Below, piece by piece: positions 8,288 to 18,198 of a stretch of 61,452 nucleotides of DNA. The translations under genes and the position numbers were made by a program. Each line of letters starts with the position of its first letter. Position 1 is the stretch's first letter. The stretch spans positions 1 to 61,452 of the forward strand of contig CAKSWQ010000009.1 of the NCBI GenBank assembly GCA_934512105.1. Direction: 5' to 3'. Under the pieces are notes generated by a model that saw only the letters and a list, made by a program, of their open reading frames with translations, was not told the origin of the DNA and did not search any database. Source of the DNA: an uncultured Faecalibacterium sp. Lineage in GTDB: Bacteria > Bacillota > Clostridia > Oscillospirales > Ruminococcaceae.

Positions 8288-8521
8288 CTACTCCGGATTT
8301 TTCTTCATATATTTACCACTCCGTATACGGGCATCCAATGGTTTTTCTGCGTCAGCTGGAATCACCCATGAATAGTCAACTTTCATTGCACCCGGTATAC
8401 GATTTTCCGAACATAGAACCTGTATTCTTCTCTTTGACAATCCCCATTTTTCCGCAGTCTGCCTAATTGAAAGATATTCCACGTCACCATCCCTCACTTT
8501 CAGATATATCCCCTGCTCCAC
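8288..8521 (-). CDS. Small helix-turn-helix DNA-binding protein
   Basis: A 77-residue protein with an excisionase/MerR-like winged helix-turn-helix (YLSIRQTAEKWGLSKRRIQ at about residues 16-34), followed by the typical RIPGAMKVDYSWVIPADAEKP wing and tail. Proteins of this type often accompany mobile or defence genes such as type I restriction loci. The start is GTG at 8519-8521. It is co-directional with hsdR and ends 85 bases upstream of it, so it may be first in the operon and may regulate it. An alternative role as a recombination directionality factor for the hsdS cassettes is possible but not shown. Confidence 0.7.
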   Translation of the reverse strand: MEQGIYLKVRDGDVEYLSIRQTAEKWGLSKRRIQVLCSENRIPGAMKVDYSWVIPADAEKPLDARIRSGKYMKKNPE

Positions 8522-8656
8522 TGCTTCTTGATAGCATTATAAGCCCAACCGCGAACAAAGTCAATTTAGAGGAACTTCACAAGTCGAATACAAACACTAT
8601 TTATATGCTTTTCTGCTGTATGAAGGGTTCCTTCCAAGCATTTCTTTCAATTCAGA

Positions 8657-8872
8657 TCATGTGCAAGACCTGCGGTACTGCTCGTCAATTTCCTTCATGT
8701 TATAATCCATCAAACCGGGAACACCCATTTCGCCGCCGCATTTGTTGCAGAAAGCAGCCGTGATTTCAAAAGTATACTCCTTTTCCCGGATGGTCCGGTT
8801 GATTTTGATTTTCTTCAAGGTGTAGTTTGTTTCTCTGCGGCATTCTGTGCAGAAATCCCTCTGATTTTCCAT
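8657..8872 (-). pseudogene. YgiT/MqsA-type zinc-finger protein, truncated
   Basis: Seventy-one residues matching the N-terminal zinc-binding half of MqsA-type antitoxins: CTEC near residue 8, a basic beta segment, then CNKCGGEMGVP near residue 42. Family members normally continue with a helix-turn-helix of about 60 residues, which is missing. The frame stops at TGA straight after EQYR, exactly where homology should continue. A well-spaced GGGAG precedes the ATG, so a short zinc-finger peptide may still be made. No partner toxin is present. It probably lost its 3' half when the restriction island was inserted. Confidence 0.65.
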
Positions 8873-9017
8873 GGCGGCACGCTCCCTTCCGGTTTTACAT
8901 TCTTTTTTATTATTGTATCCCTACCTTTGTTTTTCGTCAACAATAAAGCCGCTGACAGTCTGCCGCTCGCAGAATCCATCAGTGGGTTTCATGAGTCTTC
9001 AAATCCCCTAGACGCAA

Positions 9018-9053
9018 AAAATCGGCACCCGCTTTTCAGCGAGTGCCGATTTT
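9018..9053 (-). terminator. Intrinsic terminator of groESL
   Basis: An 11-bp stem (AAAATCGGCAC with GTGCCGATTTT), partly extended inward, followed on the minus strand by a run of six T. Lies about 110 bases beyond the groL stop. Confidence 0.85.
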
Positions 9054-9071
9054 GTTACCCTATAGTGCGCT

Positions 9072-9135
9072 TTGATTTTTGGCGTATGTGGCGTAAGTTT
9101 GGCGTAAATCCGCTTTTGCGCGCTCCAAAAATCAA
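9072..9135. other. Inverted repeat enclosing three GGCGTA repeats
   Basis: Eleven-base inverted arms (TTGATTTTTGG at 9072-9082 and CCAAAAATCAA at 9125-9135) enclose three direct GGCGTA copies at 9081, 9090 and 9101. The element lies between groL and the island-side genes, at the shift from GC-rich to AT-rich sequence. Arm-type integrase repeats or an attachment site are possible readings. Confidence 0.4.
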
Positions 9136-9161
9136 GGATTCATGCGGTTTTTAGGCAGTTA

Positions 9162-10823
<1,662 letters not shown>

Positions 10824-10847
10824 TCAATTGAAAAGGGAAAATCAGTT

Positions 10848-11135
10848 TCAGTCTTCCACAACAGCCAGAATGTCGCTCTGGCGCACGATGGTGCACTCTT
10901 CGCCGTCCACCTTGACCTCGGTGCCGGAGTACTTGCTGGTGAGGACCTTGTCGCCGACCTTGACGGTCATCTTGACTTCCTTGCCGTCCACGACACCGCC
11001 GGGGCCCACCGCGATGACCTGTGCGACCTGCGGCTTCTCTTTTGCGCTGCCGGTCAGGATCAGGCCGCCCTTGGTGGTCTCCTCGACTTCAACAGTCTTA
11101 ATGACAACACGGTCTGCAAGAGGAATGATCTTCAT
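10848..11135 (-). CDS. groS: Co-chaperonin GroES
   Basis: The 95-residue lid of the GroEL chamber (MKIIPLADRVVIKTVEVEE, with the GGLILTGSAKEKPQ mobile loop that contacts GroEL at about residues 23-36). First gene of the groESL operon. Its ribosome-binding site GGAGGG precedes the ATG. Expression should be induced by heat through the HrcA-binding element just upstream. Confidence 0.98.
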   Translation of the reverse strand: MKIIPLADRVVIKTVEVEETTKGGLILTGSAKEKPQVAQVIAVGPGGVVDGKEVKMTVKVGDKVLTSKYSGTEVKVDGEECTIVRQSDILAVVED

Positions 11136-11216
11136 AATTCTTGCCCTCCAATTATATTAAATTTATTTAAAACTTTGTTGCATCCTGCGGAGGCTTCGTG
11201 TATGCTCCGCAGCGGT

Positions 11217-11243
11217 TTAGCACTCCTTTTCTCTGAGTGCTAA
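11217..11243. promoter_or_regulatory. CIRCE element (HrcA operator)
   Basis: Exact consensus inverted repeat TTAGCACTC-N9-GAGTGCTAA between the groS promoter and start codon. In Firmicutes this is the binding site of the heat-shock repressor HrcA; here it overlaps the expected transcription start. Confidence 0.97.
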
Positions 11244-11247
11244 GTGT

Positions 11248-11276
11248 ATTGTACTCATCTTGCCCTGAAAAATCAA
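11248..11276 (-). promoter_or_regulatory. groESL sigma-A promoter
   Basis: TTGATT (11271-11276) and TACAAT (11248-11253) on the minus strand with a 17-base spacer, directly upstream of the CIRCE element. Confidence 0.85.
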
Positions 11277-11355
11277 GGGGTTTTGCGATTTTTCTTTGTT
11301 AAGAATTTATGACACCCCAAAAACGCACCCACCCACGCAAAAAAGCAGTGCGTTC

Positions 11356-11384
11356 TTGACAGAACGCATCACCTTTTTTATACT
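11356..11384 (+). promoter_or_regulatory. Candidate promoter of the acyltransferase gene, overlapped by a hairpin
   Basis: TTGACA-N17-TATACT, a near-consensus sigma-A promoter 56 bases before the GTG start. An 8-bp hairpin (TGCGTTCT and AGAACGCA, 11349-11368) has the first half of the -35 box in its loop region and is followed by a T-run, so a terminator reading is also possible. Confidence 0.55.
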
Positions 11385-11439
11385 TATAACGCATTGCAAA
11401 AACACAGCTGCCGCGCTTTGCGGCAGAACGGAGGATCCT

Positions 11440-12522
11440 GTGACAGATAAAAAGCTGATCTCATCTTTACAAGGGCTGCGGGCAGTCGCATTTCTGAGCG
11501 TAGTCCTCTCCCATTGCGGGGCGCCGTGGCTGGGGCCGTGGGCCATCACGGTATTCGTGGCGCTGTCCGGTTTTCTGATGACCTGCAACTATTACGACCG
11601 CCCGCGCACAGCACCGGGGCTGCGGTCTGCCATAGCCTTTTCCCTGCAAAAAATACGTAAGCTGTACCCGCTGCACCTTATTATGATGGCTGCCGCGTTG
11701 TTATTTGTGCTAAAGGGACTTCTGGCGCAGCCCTCTGTCCGCGGGGCGCTATCCTGTGCGGCGCAGCTTGTGGTAAGCATTTTCCTGCTGCAAACGTGGA
11801 TCCCGTCCAGCCGTTTCTGGTTCTGCTTGAATGGAGTGGCGTGGTATCTTTCGGTGCAGGCTTTTCTGTATGCCATCTTCCCCCTGCTTCTCGCCGTGCT
11901 GAAAAAGGCGGATGCCCGCAAGCTGCGCTGCATTGCTGCGGCGATCTTCTGCGTACAGTGCCTTTTCTCCCTTGCGGTCTGGAAAGCCGGGCTCAGCGGA
12001 AAGGCCGCATTCTACCTGACCTATCTGTGTCCGCTGTTCCGGGCAGGAGATTTTACCATCAGCTGCTGTATGGGCTGTCTTTACCACAGCCGCAGACAGG
12101 AAAGCACCCTGCCGCGCAGCGCTTTCTCCCTGCTGGAACTGGCCACTGTGCTGCTTGCGGGCGGCAGCCTGTTTATCGCCGCCAAACAGGTGGGGGTCCT
12201 GGGCACAGTGGCCTTCCGGTACAATGTGCTGTTCACCCCTTCTGCGGTGCTGCTGGTCTGGCTGCTTGCCGTGGGCAAGGGAGTCATTTCCCGGCTGCTT
12301 TCCGCAAAGCCGTTTTTGTGGCTGGCCGGGCTGTCCCCTTACGGCTTTCTGATCCATCAGGTACTGATCCGGTATATGGAGTGGACTGCGGACAAATTTA
12401 ACCTTACGGTGCAGCCCGTGATCTGGACCCTGACCGTATATCTGCTCACGCTCTGCCTGAGCAGCTTTTACAAGGCGCTGGAACACCGGGTGCGGCAGCA
12501 TCATACCAAAGCTGCCACCTAA
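11440..12522 (+). CDS. Acyltransferase family 3 membrane protein
   Basis: A 360-residue polytopic membrane protein of the acyltransferase-3 family (OatA/NodX type), which transfers acyl groups to cell-surface carbohydrates or other acceptors. The N-terminus carries the family signature (SLQGLRAVAFLSVVLSH, then WAITVFVALSGFLM), and about ten hydrophobic segments follow. I start it at GTG 11440 because GGAGG stands 5 bases upstream; the reading frame is open further up without a better ribosome-binding site. It stands alone, divergent from groESL and convergent with the lipid kinase. The substrate cannot be told from sequence. There is no extracellular SGNH domain, unlike full OatA. Confidence 0.85.
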   Translation: MTDKKLISSLQGLRAVAFLSVVLSHCGAPWLGPWAITVFVALSGFLMTCNYYDRPRTAPGLRSAIAFSLQKIRKLYPLHLIMMAAALLFVLKGLLAQPSVRGALSCAAQLVVSIFLLQTWIPSSRFWFCLNGVAWYLSVQAFLYAIFPLLLAVLKKADARKLRCIAAAIFCVQCLFSLAVWKAGLSGKAAFYLTYLCPLFRAGDFTISCCMGCLYHSRRQESTLPRSAFSLLELATVLLAGGSLFIAAKQVGVLGTVAFRYNVLFTPSAVLLVWLLAVGKGVISRLLSAKPFLWLAGLSPYGFLIHQVLIRYMEWTADKFNLTVQPVIWTLTVYLLTLCLSSFYKALEHRVRQHHTKAAT

Positions 12523-12533
12523 CAAACAAAATT

Positions 12534-12569
12534 CAAGGCCGCTGCACGTTGTTTCGTGCAGCGGCCTTG
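12534..12569. terminator. Bidirectional terminator between convergent genes
   Basis: A 15-bp perfect GC-rich stem (CAAGGCCGCTGCACG and its complement) with a 6-base loop. T-rich flanks on both strands suit the acyltransferase and the convergent lipid kinase. Confidence 0.85.
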
Positions 12570-12592
12570 TTTGGCTCTGATGGTTTATTTTT

Positions 12593-13576
12593 TTACTTCA
12601 CAGCCGCTTTTTTTGCGGTAAAGCGCTGGTAGGCAGGCAGCGGCAGCAGTACGCGGCCCGCCAGCGGCTGCACCTGTACCGACACCTGCTTGCAGGGGGC
12701 GCACTCGCCGTCTACGGTTGCAATGATCGGCCCACGTCCATCTGCCGCCCGCAGGCTGACCGATTTTGCGCGGCGATAGATAAAGTAGGGCTTTGCGGCC
12801 TCAGTCAGCTGGCCGTTTTGAAAATGCTGGCCGTTTTTGTACAGCATCAGCAGCTTTGCAATGACCCGGCGGCTGACCTTGCGCACGATGAACACATCCA
12901 GCCAGCCGTCATCCGGCTGTGCTTCCGGCCCGGCCATGAAGCCGCCGCCGTAGGCGCGGCCGTTGCACACCGCGCACATCAGGCAGTCCACGGTCAGCAC
13001 TTCGCCGTCAATGACATACTCCACTCTGCGGCCGATATGCCCGCACAGCTGCTGAACAATGGACAGCGCATAGGCTGCCTCGCCGCCGCACAGCGGGATG
13101 CGCCGGAACTTGGGGATGCCGTAGGCCACCTGTGCGTCCAGACCGGCGGCGCAGATGGTGGCAGAAAGCCCCAGACTGGTGCGCATCAGGTCGATGGGCA
13201 CTGCTCCACCGGCCAACTGGGCGTCCAGATCCAGAAACTCCTCCTTTGTGCCGTAGGTGCGCAGAAAGTCGTTTCCGCTGCCATAGGGCAGACAGCCCAC
13301 GGCGGTCTTATCAAAGCCGTGGGCACCGGTGAGCGCCTCGTTGAAGGTGCCGTCGCCACCGGCGGTAAAAATGCGCAGCTCCACCCCGGCCTTCTGGGCG
13401 GCAGCAGCGGCAGTGCGGGACAGCTCCCGGGCATGACCCGCGTGGGTGGTAACACGGATGGTGTAGTCCTCCGGGACAAGCCCGGCACCTGCCGCAGCAG
13501 CCGCGATCTGCTGCGGCAGGGTGCGGGTACAGTCGGCCTTTCCGGCTGTGGGGTTCAGAAGAAACAGCGTGTGCAT
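12593..13576 (-). CDS. Diacylglycerol/lipid kinase family protein
   Basis: A 327-residue member of the DagK/YegS lipid kinase family, which uses ATP to phosphorylate diacylglycerol or related lipids at the inner face of the membrane. It shows the N-terminal LLNPTAGK motif, the nucleotide-binding TAGGDGTFNEAL motif near residue 92, and the PYGSGNDFLRTYG motif. Length is normal. The ATG has GGAGG 9 bases upstream. Monocistronic, with its own promoter. The exact lipid is not evident. Confidence 0.88.
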   Translation of the reverse strand: MHTLFLLNPTAGKADCTRTLPQQIAAAAAGAGLVPEDYTIRVTTHAGHARELSRTAAAAAQKAGVELRIFTAGGDGTFNEALTGAHGFDKTAVGCLPYGSGNDFLRTYGTKEEFLDLDAQLAGGAVPIDLMRTSLGLSATICAAGLDAQVAYGIPKFRRIPLCGGEAAYALSIVQQLCGHIGRRVEYVIDGEVLTVDCLMCAVCNGRAYGGGFMAGPEAQPDDGWLDVFIVRKVSRRVIAKLLMLYKNGQHFQNGQLTEAAKPYFIYRRAKSVSLRAADGRGPIIATVDGECAPCKQVSVQVQPLAGRVLLPLPAYQRFTAKKAAVK

Positions 13577-13611
13577 CGGGGGTTCCTCCCTGTTGTAACT
13601 CTATTTCTTCT

Positions 13612-13640
13612 ATAATAGTCGAAAACCGCGCCGGTTGCAA
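13612..13640 (-). promoter_or_regulatory. Promoter of the lipid kinase gene
   Basis: TTGCAA-N17-TATTAT on the minus strand, about 35 bases upstream of the start codon. Confidence 0.6.
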
Positions 13641-13665
13641 GTAAAAACGCTATTTTGCTATTTTC

Positions 13666-15963
13666 TTATAGGGTCACGGTTTCGTCCTCCCGCAAAACGA
13701 TGCTGCCATCGGCGGCACAATCTGCCGTCCAGTGCTGCCCTACGCAGGCCGTCCCTGCGGCAATGCGGTTTGCCAGTGCCTGCTCCACCGCCCTGTCCAC
13801 TTGACGGCGCAGTTCCCGCGCGCCGTAGGCCGATTGCGCCCGGGCAGCCAGTGCTGCCCCCACCTGCGGGGTGTGGCGCAGTCGGTAGCCGCTGCGGGCG
13901 GCGCGCTGCTCCAGCTGGCAGAGCATTTTTTCTGCAATGGCACAGAGGTTTTCTTCGGCCAGCGGACGAAATACGATCACCTCATCCAGCCGCCCGAGCA
14001 GCTCCGGCCGGAACCACTTTTTGGCCTCTTCCACGGCCTGTGCGGACTGTTTTTCAAACACGGCTTCTGCCCCGGCGGCAAAGCCCAGCGGCGCGTTCTG
14101 CCCCGCCAGGAACCGTGCGCCCAGGTTGGAAGTGAGCAGCACGATGGTATTACGGAAATCCGCTTTGCGCCCCATGGCATCGGTCAGCTGACCGTCCTCC
14201 AAAATTTGCAACAGGATATTCTGGATATCCGGGTGTGCCTTTTCGATCTCGTCAAACAGTACCACGCTGTACGGGCGGCGGCGCACAGCCTCGGTCAGCT
14301 GCCCGCCCTCGTCGTGGCCAAGGTAGCCCGGCGGCGCACCCAGCAGCCGGGCAGCAGTGTGCTGCTCCTGATACTCCGACATATCGAATTTGAGCAGCGC
14401 TTTCTCGCTGCCGAACCAGCTGACTGCCAACGCCCGCGCCAGTGCGGTCTTGCCCACGCCGGTGGGGCCTAAAAACAGCATGGCACCGATGGGACGCCCC
14501 GGCTCGCCCAGACCGGTGCGGCTGCGCCGGATGGCTCCCGCCACCGCAGCTACCGCCCGCTGCTGGCCGACGATCTCCGCGTTCAGGCGGCTTTCCAGCT
14601 TATCCAGCCGCTCCCGCTCCTGTTCGCCCACCCGCTGGGCGGGCACGCCGCTGGCAGCTGCCACCACCCGGGCGATGTCCTCCGGGGCAAGCACTGGCTG
14701 GGTGCGCTGCTCCTTTTCGGCAAGGATGCGCGCCGCCGCACAGGCTTCGTCCACAAGGTCGATGGCCTTATCCGGCAGGCAGCGCCCGGGCAGGTACCGC
14801 ACCGACAACTCCACCGCCGCCTGCAAAGTCTGGGGCGGCAGGCGCACGTTGTGGTACCGCTCGTAGCGGGGCGCAAGGCCGTTGAGGATCTCCACCGCCT
14901 GCGCCGGGGTAGGCTCCTCCACCTGCACCCGGCCAAAGCGGCGTTCCAGCGCGGCGTCCTTCTGGATGTGGGTGCGGAACTCCTGATTGGTGGTGGCGCC
15001 AATGAGCTGCAGCTCGCCCCGGGCAAGCACCGGTTTCAGGATACTGGCGGCATCGATGGCACCCTCGGCGGCACCGGCCCCCACGATGGTGTGGAACTCG
15101 TCGATGAACAGGATGGCGGTGCCGTCCCGCACCAGCTCCTCCAGCAGGTTTTTCAGCCGCTCCTCAAAATCGCCCCGGTACTTGGTGCCCGCCACCAGGC
15201 TGGCCATATCCAGCGCCAGCAGCCGCCGCCCTTGCAGCGCTCTGGGCACCTGCCCGGCAGCAATGCGCAGCGCCAGTCCCTCGGCCAGTGCCGTTTTGCC
15301 TACACCGGGCTCCCCGATCAGACAGGGGTCATTTTTCTGGCGGCGGCACAGGATTTCCACCATGCGGTCAAGCTCGGCTTCCCGGCAGAACACCGGGTCC
15401 AGCTCCCCTTCGGCGGCGCGGCGGGTCAGGTCGCGGCAATATTTATCGCTGGCGCGGCTGCCCCGGGGCATGCTGGCCGACACCCGGGGCTGGGCGGGCA
15501 GCACGAACTGTCCGCTCAACTGGCGGCACTCCCGCACCGCCTCGGTGAGCGAAAGCCCCATCTCGGCCAGCAGCAGCCCGGCGGCACAGCCGTCATCCTC
15601 CAGCATGGCGCAGAGCAGGTGCTCCGGCTCTGCCCGGCTGACGTGGGCGTTCTGTGCCCCGATGAGCGCATAGTCCATGGTGCGGCGCAGATCCGGTGCC
15701 ATGGCCTGCCTGTCCAGCCGCTGTGCCGGGCCGCTGCGGCGCTGTGCCAGCTGGCGGCGCACCTCCGGCTCAGTGATGTTTTTCCGGGTCAAAAACTGCG
15801 CCGCCGCGCCCTGCTGCCGCAGCATTGCCAGCAAAAGATGGCTGGTATCTGCCTGTTCACAGCCCAGATCCCCAGCCAGCTGCACCGCCTGCTGCAACAG
15901 CCGCGCCGCCGGGCGCGAAAAGCCCCGGTAACCGCCCATGCCCAGATTTTCCCAAATGCCCAT
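13666..15963 (-). CDS. Clp-family AAA+ ATPase (ClpA/ClpC type)
   Basis: A two-ring protein unfoldase, probably feeding ClpP. The 765 residues hold a Clp N-domain (two repeats, about 12-150), a first AAA+ module (Walker A GEPGVGKTA, FIDEFHTIVGAG) and a second one (Walker A GPTGVGKTALARAL, LFDEIEKAHPDIQN). An LGF tripeptide after the second module (QNAPLGFAAG) matches the ClpP-docking loop. The middle coiled-coil domain of ClpB or ClpC is essentially absent: the first module runs straight into the linker. I chose ATG 15963 because AGGAG precedes it; an upstream ATG at 16038 lacks one and would add a non-family extension. No ctsR, mcsA or mcsB genes are nearby. Confidence 0.88.
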   Translation of the reverse strand: MGIWENLGMGGYRGFSRPAARLLQQAVQLAGDLGCEQADTSHLLLAMLRQQGAAAQFLTRKNITEPEVRRQLAQRRSGPAQRLDRQAMAPDLRRTMDYALIGAQNAHVSRAEPEHLLCAMLEDDGCAAGLLLAEMGLSLTEAVRECRQLSGQFVLPAQPRVSASMPRGSRASDKYCRDLTRRAAEGELDPVFCREAELDRMVEILCRRQKNDPCLIGEPGVGKTALAEGLALRIAAGQVPRALQGRRLLALDMASLVAGTKYRGDFEERLKNLLEELVRDGTAILFIDEFHTIVGAGAAEGAIDAASILKPVLARGELQLIGATTNQEFRTHIQKDAALERRFGRVQVEEPTPAQAVEILNGLAPRYERYHNVRLPPQTLQAAVELSVRYLPGRCLPDKAIDLVDEACAAARILAEKEQRTQPVLAPEDIARVVAAASGVPAQRVGEQERERLDKLESRLNAEIVGQQRAVAAVAGAIRRSRTGLGEPGRPIGAMLFLGPTGVGKTALARALAVSWFGSEKALLKFDMSEYQEQHTAARLLGAPPGYLGHDEGGQLTEAVRRRPYSVVLFDEIEKAHPDIQNILLQILEDGQLTDAMGRKADFRNTIVLLTSNLGARFLAGQNAPLGFAAGAEAVFEKQSAQAVEEAKKWFRPELLGRLDEVIVFRPLAEENLCAIAEKMLCQLEQRAARSGYRLRHTPQVGAALAARAQSAYGARELRRQVDRAVEQALANRIAAGTACVGQHWTADCAADGSIVLREDETVTL

Positions 15964-16078
15964 GTGTCTGCTCCTTGCTGCATATAAAATCGTCTGCACT
16001 GGAAGTATAGCCCCAAAGACGCAGAAAAAATCAGTCATTTGTGTCGGGCGGCAGAAAAGTGATGGCTAAAAACAGAAC

Positions 16079-16110
16079 AACGCCGGAAAGTCCGCAGACC
16101 TTCCGACGTT
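16079..16110 (-). terminator. Terminator of the ydjGHI-like operon
   Basis: A 14-bp stem with one mismatch and a 4-base loop, followed on the minus strand by a T-rich stretch, 46 bases beyond the TPM gene stop. Confidence 0.75.
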
Positions 16111-16155
16111 GCATTTTATGGGGAGGGGCAGCTTGCAGCAGCCCTCCTAAATTTT

Positions 16156-17004
16156 TCAGAACGAGCCGCCGCCGCCCCCGTGGGTGGAGCCGCTGGAGGA
16201 GGTATGGGTGGAGCTGCCGCCGGAATCGCCGGAGTCGGTCTCCTTTGGCCGCTCGGTGCGGTGCACCTCATGGTACAGGAACAGATCCCGCTGGTTGGTC
16301 AGCTTCATGCTGCCCTGCCGCACATAGTTGGTTGCATCCCGCTGCGGTGCCACGCTCTTGAGTTGGCTCTTCATTATGCCGGTCACGATCAGTGCTGTCA
16401 CCAGACCAATGACCAGCGCCACGCCTAGATACACGATCGAGAACGGTTCCTTGGGCATATTGTCCACATCGTAGGGGTGGCCTTCGCGGGCGGCGGTAAC
16501 ATACGCGTCCGTCCACCGGATAAAGGTGCGGAAGGCGGCGGCGTAATCGCCGTCTGACATGTCGGGGGTCATCTGCTCGCCAAGGTACTGAATGCCGGCA
16601 TCCGTAAAGGCGGTAATGCCGTAGCCGCAGGTAGAGATATGCCATTTACGGTCGCCTGTGCTCACCAGCAGCAGCACGCCGTCCCGGTTTTCACCGTAGC
16701 CGAACTGGCCGTAATCGTACAGGTCATCCGCGTATTCTTCCATGCCGGTGTAGTCCACACTTTCCAGCGAGTCGATGGTAACAATGACCACATCAAAGTT
16801 CTGGCGGACGCTCAGTTCCTCCAGCGAGGCTTCCAGCTTGCTATTTTCGTCCTCGGTCAGAACTTCTGCACTGTCGTTCAGGCGGTAGTACAGGTCGGCA
16901 AAGCCATTTTCGGTTGCAAAGGCTGGTACAGCCAGCGCAAACAGCAGCATCAGCGCGGCCAGCGCGGCACAGAGGGAGCGCAGCCGGGTAACAGTCTTTT
17001 TCAT
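16156..17004 (-). CDS. TPM-domain membrane protein (YdjH/YgcG-like)
   Basis: A 282-residue protein with a signal peptide (LCAALAALMLLFALAVPAFA, about residues 9-28), an extracytoplasmic TPM domain (NGFADLYYRLNDSAEVLTEDE onward, about 32-165), a transmembrane segment near 190-210 (VYLGVALVIGLVTALIVTGI) and a Ser/Gly tail ending in HGGGGGSF. Start at ATG 17004, preceded by AGGAGGG; the open frame extends upstream but overlaps the preceding gene. It is the last of three co-directional genes whose partners match Bacillus YdjG and YdjI. In Bacillus that set recruits PspA to stressed membranes. Confidence 0.85.
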   Translation of the reverse strand: MKKTVTRLRSLCAALAALMLLFALAVPAFATENGFADLYYRLNDSAEVLTEDENSKLEASLEELSVRQNFDVVIVTIDSLESVDYTGMEEYADDLYDYGQFGYGENRDGVLLLVSTGDRKWHISTCGYGITAFTDAGIQYLGEQMTPDMSDGDYAAAFRTFIRWTDAYVTAAREGHPYDVDNMPKEPFSIVYLGVALVIGLVTALIVTGIMKSQLKSVAPQRDATNYVRQGSMKLTNQRDLFLYHEVHRTERPKETDSGDSGGSSTHTSSSGSTHGGGGGSF

Positions 17005-17020
17005 CTTCCGTTCCCTCCTT

Positions 17021-18112
17021 TTACAGGATCCCGGCCAGCCACAGCAACCACAGCACCGCATAGGATGCCGCACCAACGGCTGCCGTAAGCCCCAGCGTCC
17101 ATTTGCGGGCGGCGGCCTTATCCACCGGCAGGTTGCCCACAAACTTACCGGTCTGGCCGTTCATGGCAAAAATGTAGTTGTTGCCTTGCCAGCTGGTGTT
17201 CAGCACCCACACCGGGAACAGGGCATACTTTGCCTTGCCGCCGTGCAGCTGGATGCTGCTGTTTTCCACCTTGACCGAGTCGTAACCGGTGACCGTCTGG
17301 GTAAAGGCATCCTCGGTGGACTGACGGATGCGCTCGTTGGCGCGCTGGATGCTCTTTTGGGCATCCACATCGTACTTATCTGCCACATAGCCTGCCAGAT
17401 ACGCAGTGTTGAAGGCCACGGCATCCTGCATGGCAAAGGGCTCGATGGATTCCATCAGGTCGTCTGCCATCTTGGAAGAGCCGTCCACCGGCACTGCGTC
17501 AAAGCCCAGCACGCCGTCCCGGCGCACGGAGTAGTAGCTGGTCTCGGTATAGTCGTAGTCGTCATCCGACCAGCAGCGGGTGCTGGTGGCGGTAAAACGC
17601 AGCTGGGCATCGGCGTCGCTGTCATACAGCCAGAAGGGCACATACACACCCTTGATCTCGTCGATATGGTTCTGGCTGCGGAACACTTTGGGCAGCAGGG
17701 TCTTGCCCTTGAGATGCTCCTGCAGCTTTTCCTTAGCCGCCTTTTTGTCCAGCTTGAAAGGGATAATGAGGTCGGGGCGCAGAGCTCCTGCAAACTGTCC
17801 GGTCAGCACGATGGGGTTGCCGCAGAAGGGACAGGCCGAGGCGGCCATGGTGTCGTCGCCCACGATCTCGCCGCCGCAGCTCTTGCAGACGTAGGTGTGC
17901 AGACCGGCAGTCTCGCCCTCTGCCCAACCGCCGCCGGGGGTGGCCCAGTTCATCTCGCTGGGCTTTGCGTCCTTCAGATCCTCATCGTAGCCCTTCAGTG
18001 CGCCCACTTCAAATTCGGTATCGCAGTAGGGGCATTTCAACTTCTGGGTGGTGCTGTCAAATTTGATCGCACCATCACAGCAGGGGCATTTATATTCCAG
18101 CATTCCTGCCAT
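17021..18112 (-). CDS. Zinc-ribbon membrane-associated protein (YdjG-like)
   Basis: A 363-residue protein with two N-terminal zinc ribbons: YKCPCCDGAI paired with LKCPYCDTEF, and YVCKSCGGEI paired with ASACPFCGNPIV. A long central domain of unknown fold follows (about 115-320) and a C-terminal hydrophobic segment (LGLTAAVGAASYAVLWLLWL). It lies 87 bases after the SPFH gene and 16 bases before the TPM gene, with a strong AGGAGG site. The combination fits YdjG of the ydjGHI membrane-stress module. The function is inferred from context. Confidence 0.75.
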   Translation of the reverse strand: MAGMLEYKCPCCDGAIKFDSTTQKLKCPYCDTEFEVGALKGYDEDLKDAKPSEMNWATPGGGWAEGETAGLHTYVCKSCGGEIVGDDTMAASACPFCGNPIVLTGQFAGALRPDLIIPFKLDKKAAKEKLQEHLKGKTLLPKVFRSQNHIDEIKGVYVPFWLYDSDADAQLRFTATSTRCWSDDDYDYTETSYYSVRRDGVLGFDAVPVDGSSKMADDLMESIEPFAMQDAVAFNTAYLAGYVADKYDVDAQKSIQRANERIRQSTEDAFTQTVTGYDSVKVENSSIQLHGGKAKYALFPVWVLNTSWQGNNYIFAMNGQTGKFVGNLPVDKAAARKWTLGLTAAVGAASYAVLWLLWLAGIL

Positions 18113-18198
18113 AGTGTTTCCTCCTATGATCTGCGGAGCAAGGGCTTATTTACTTTTCTGCCCTGCCCCGCAGCGTGATCGGTCATTGTGCGCGGGGC

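Noticed and set aside
1..8900. A site-specific recombinase for the hsdS cassettes
   Set aside because: I looked for tyrosine or serine recombinase motifs in the island and found none; it may lie beyond the left edge.
13666..16038. ATG at 16038 as start of the Clp ATPase
   Set aside because: It adds 25 residues unlike the family and has no good ribosome-binding site; ATG 15963 has AGGAG at proper spacing.
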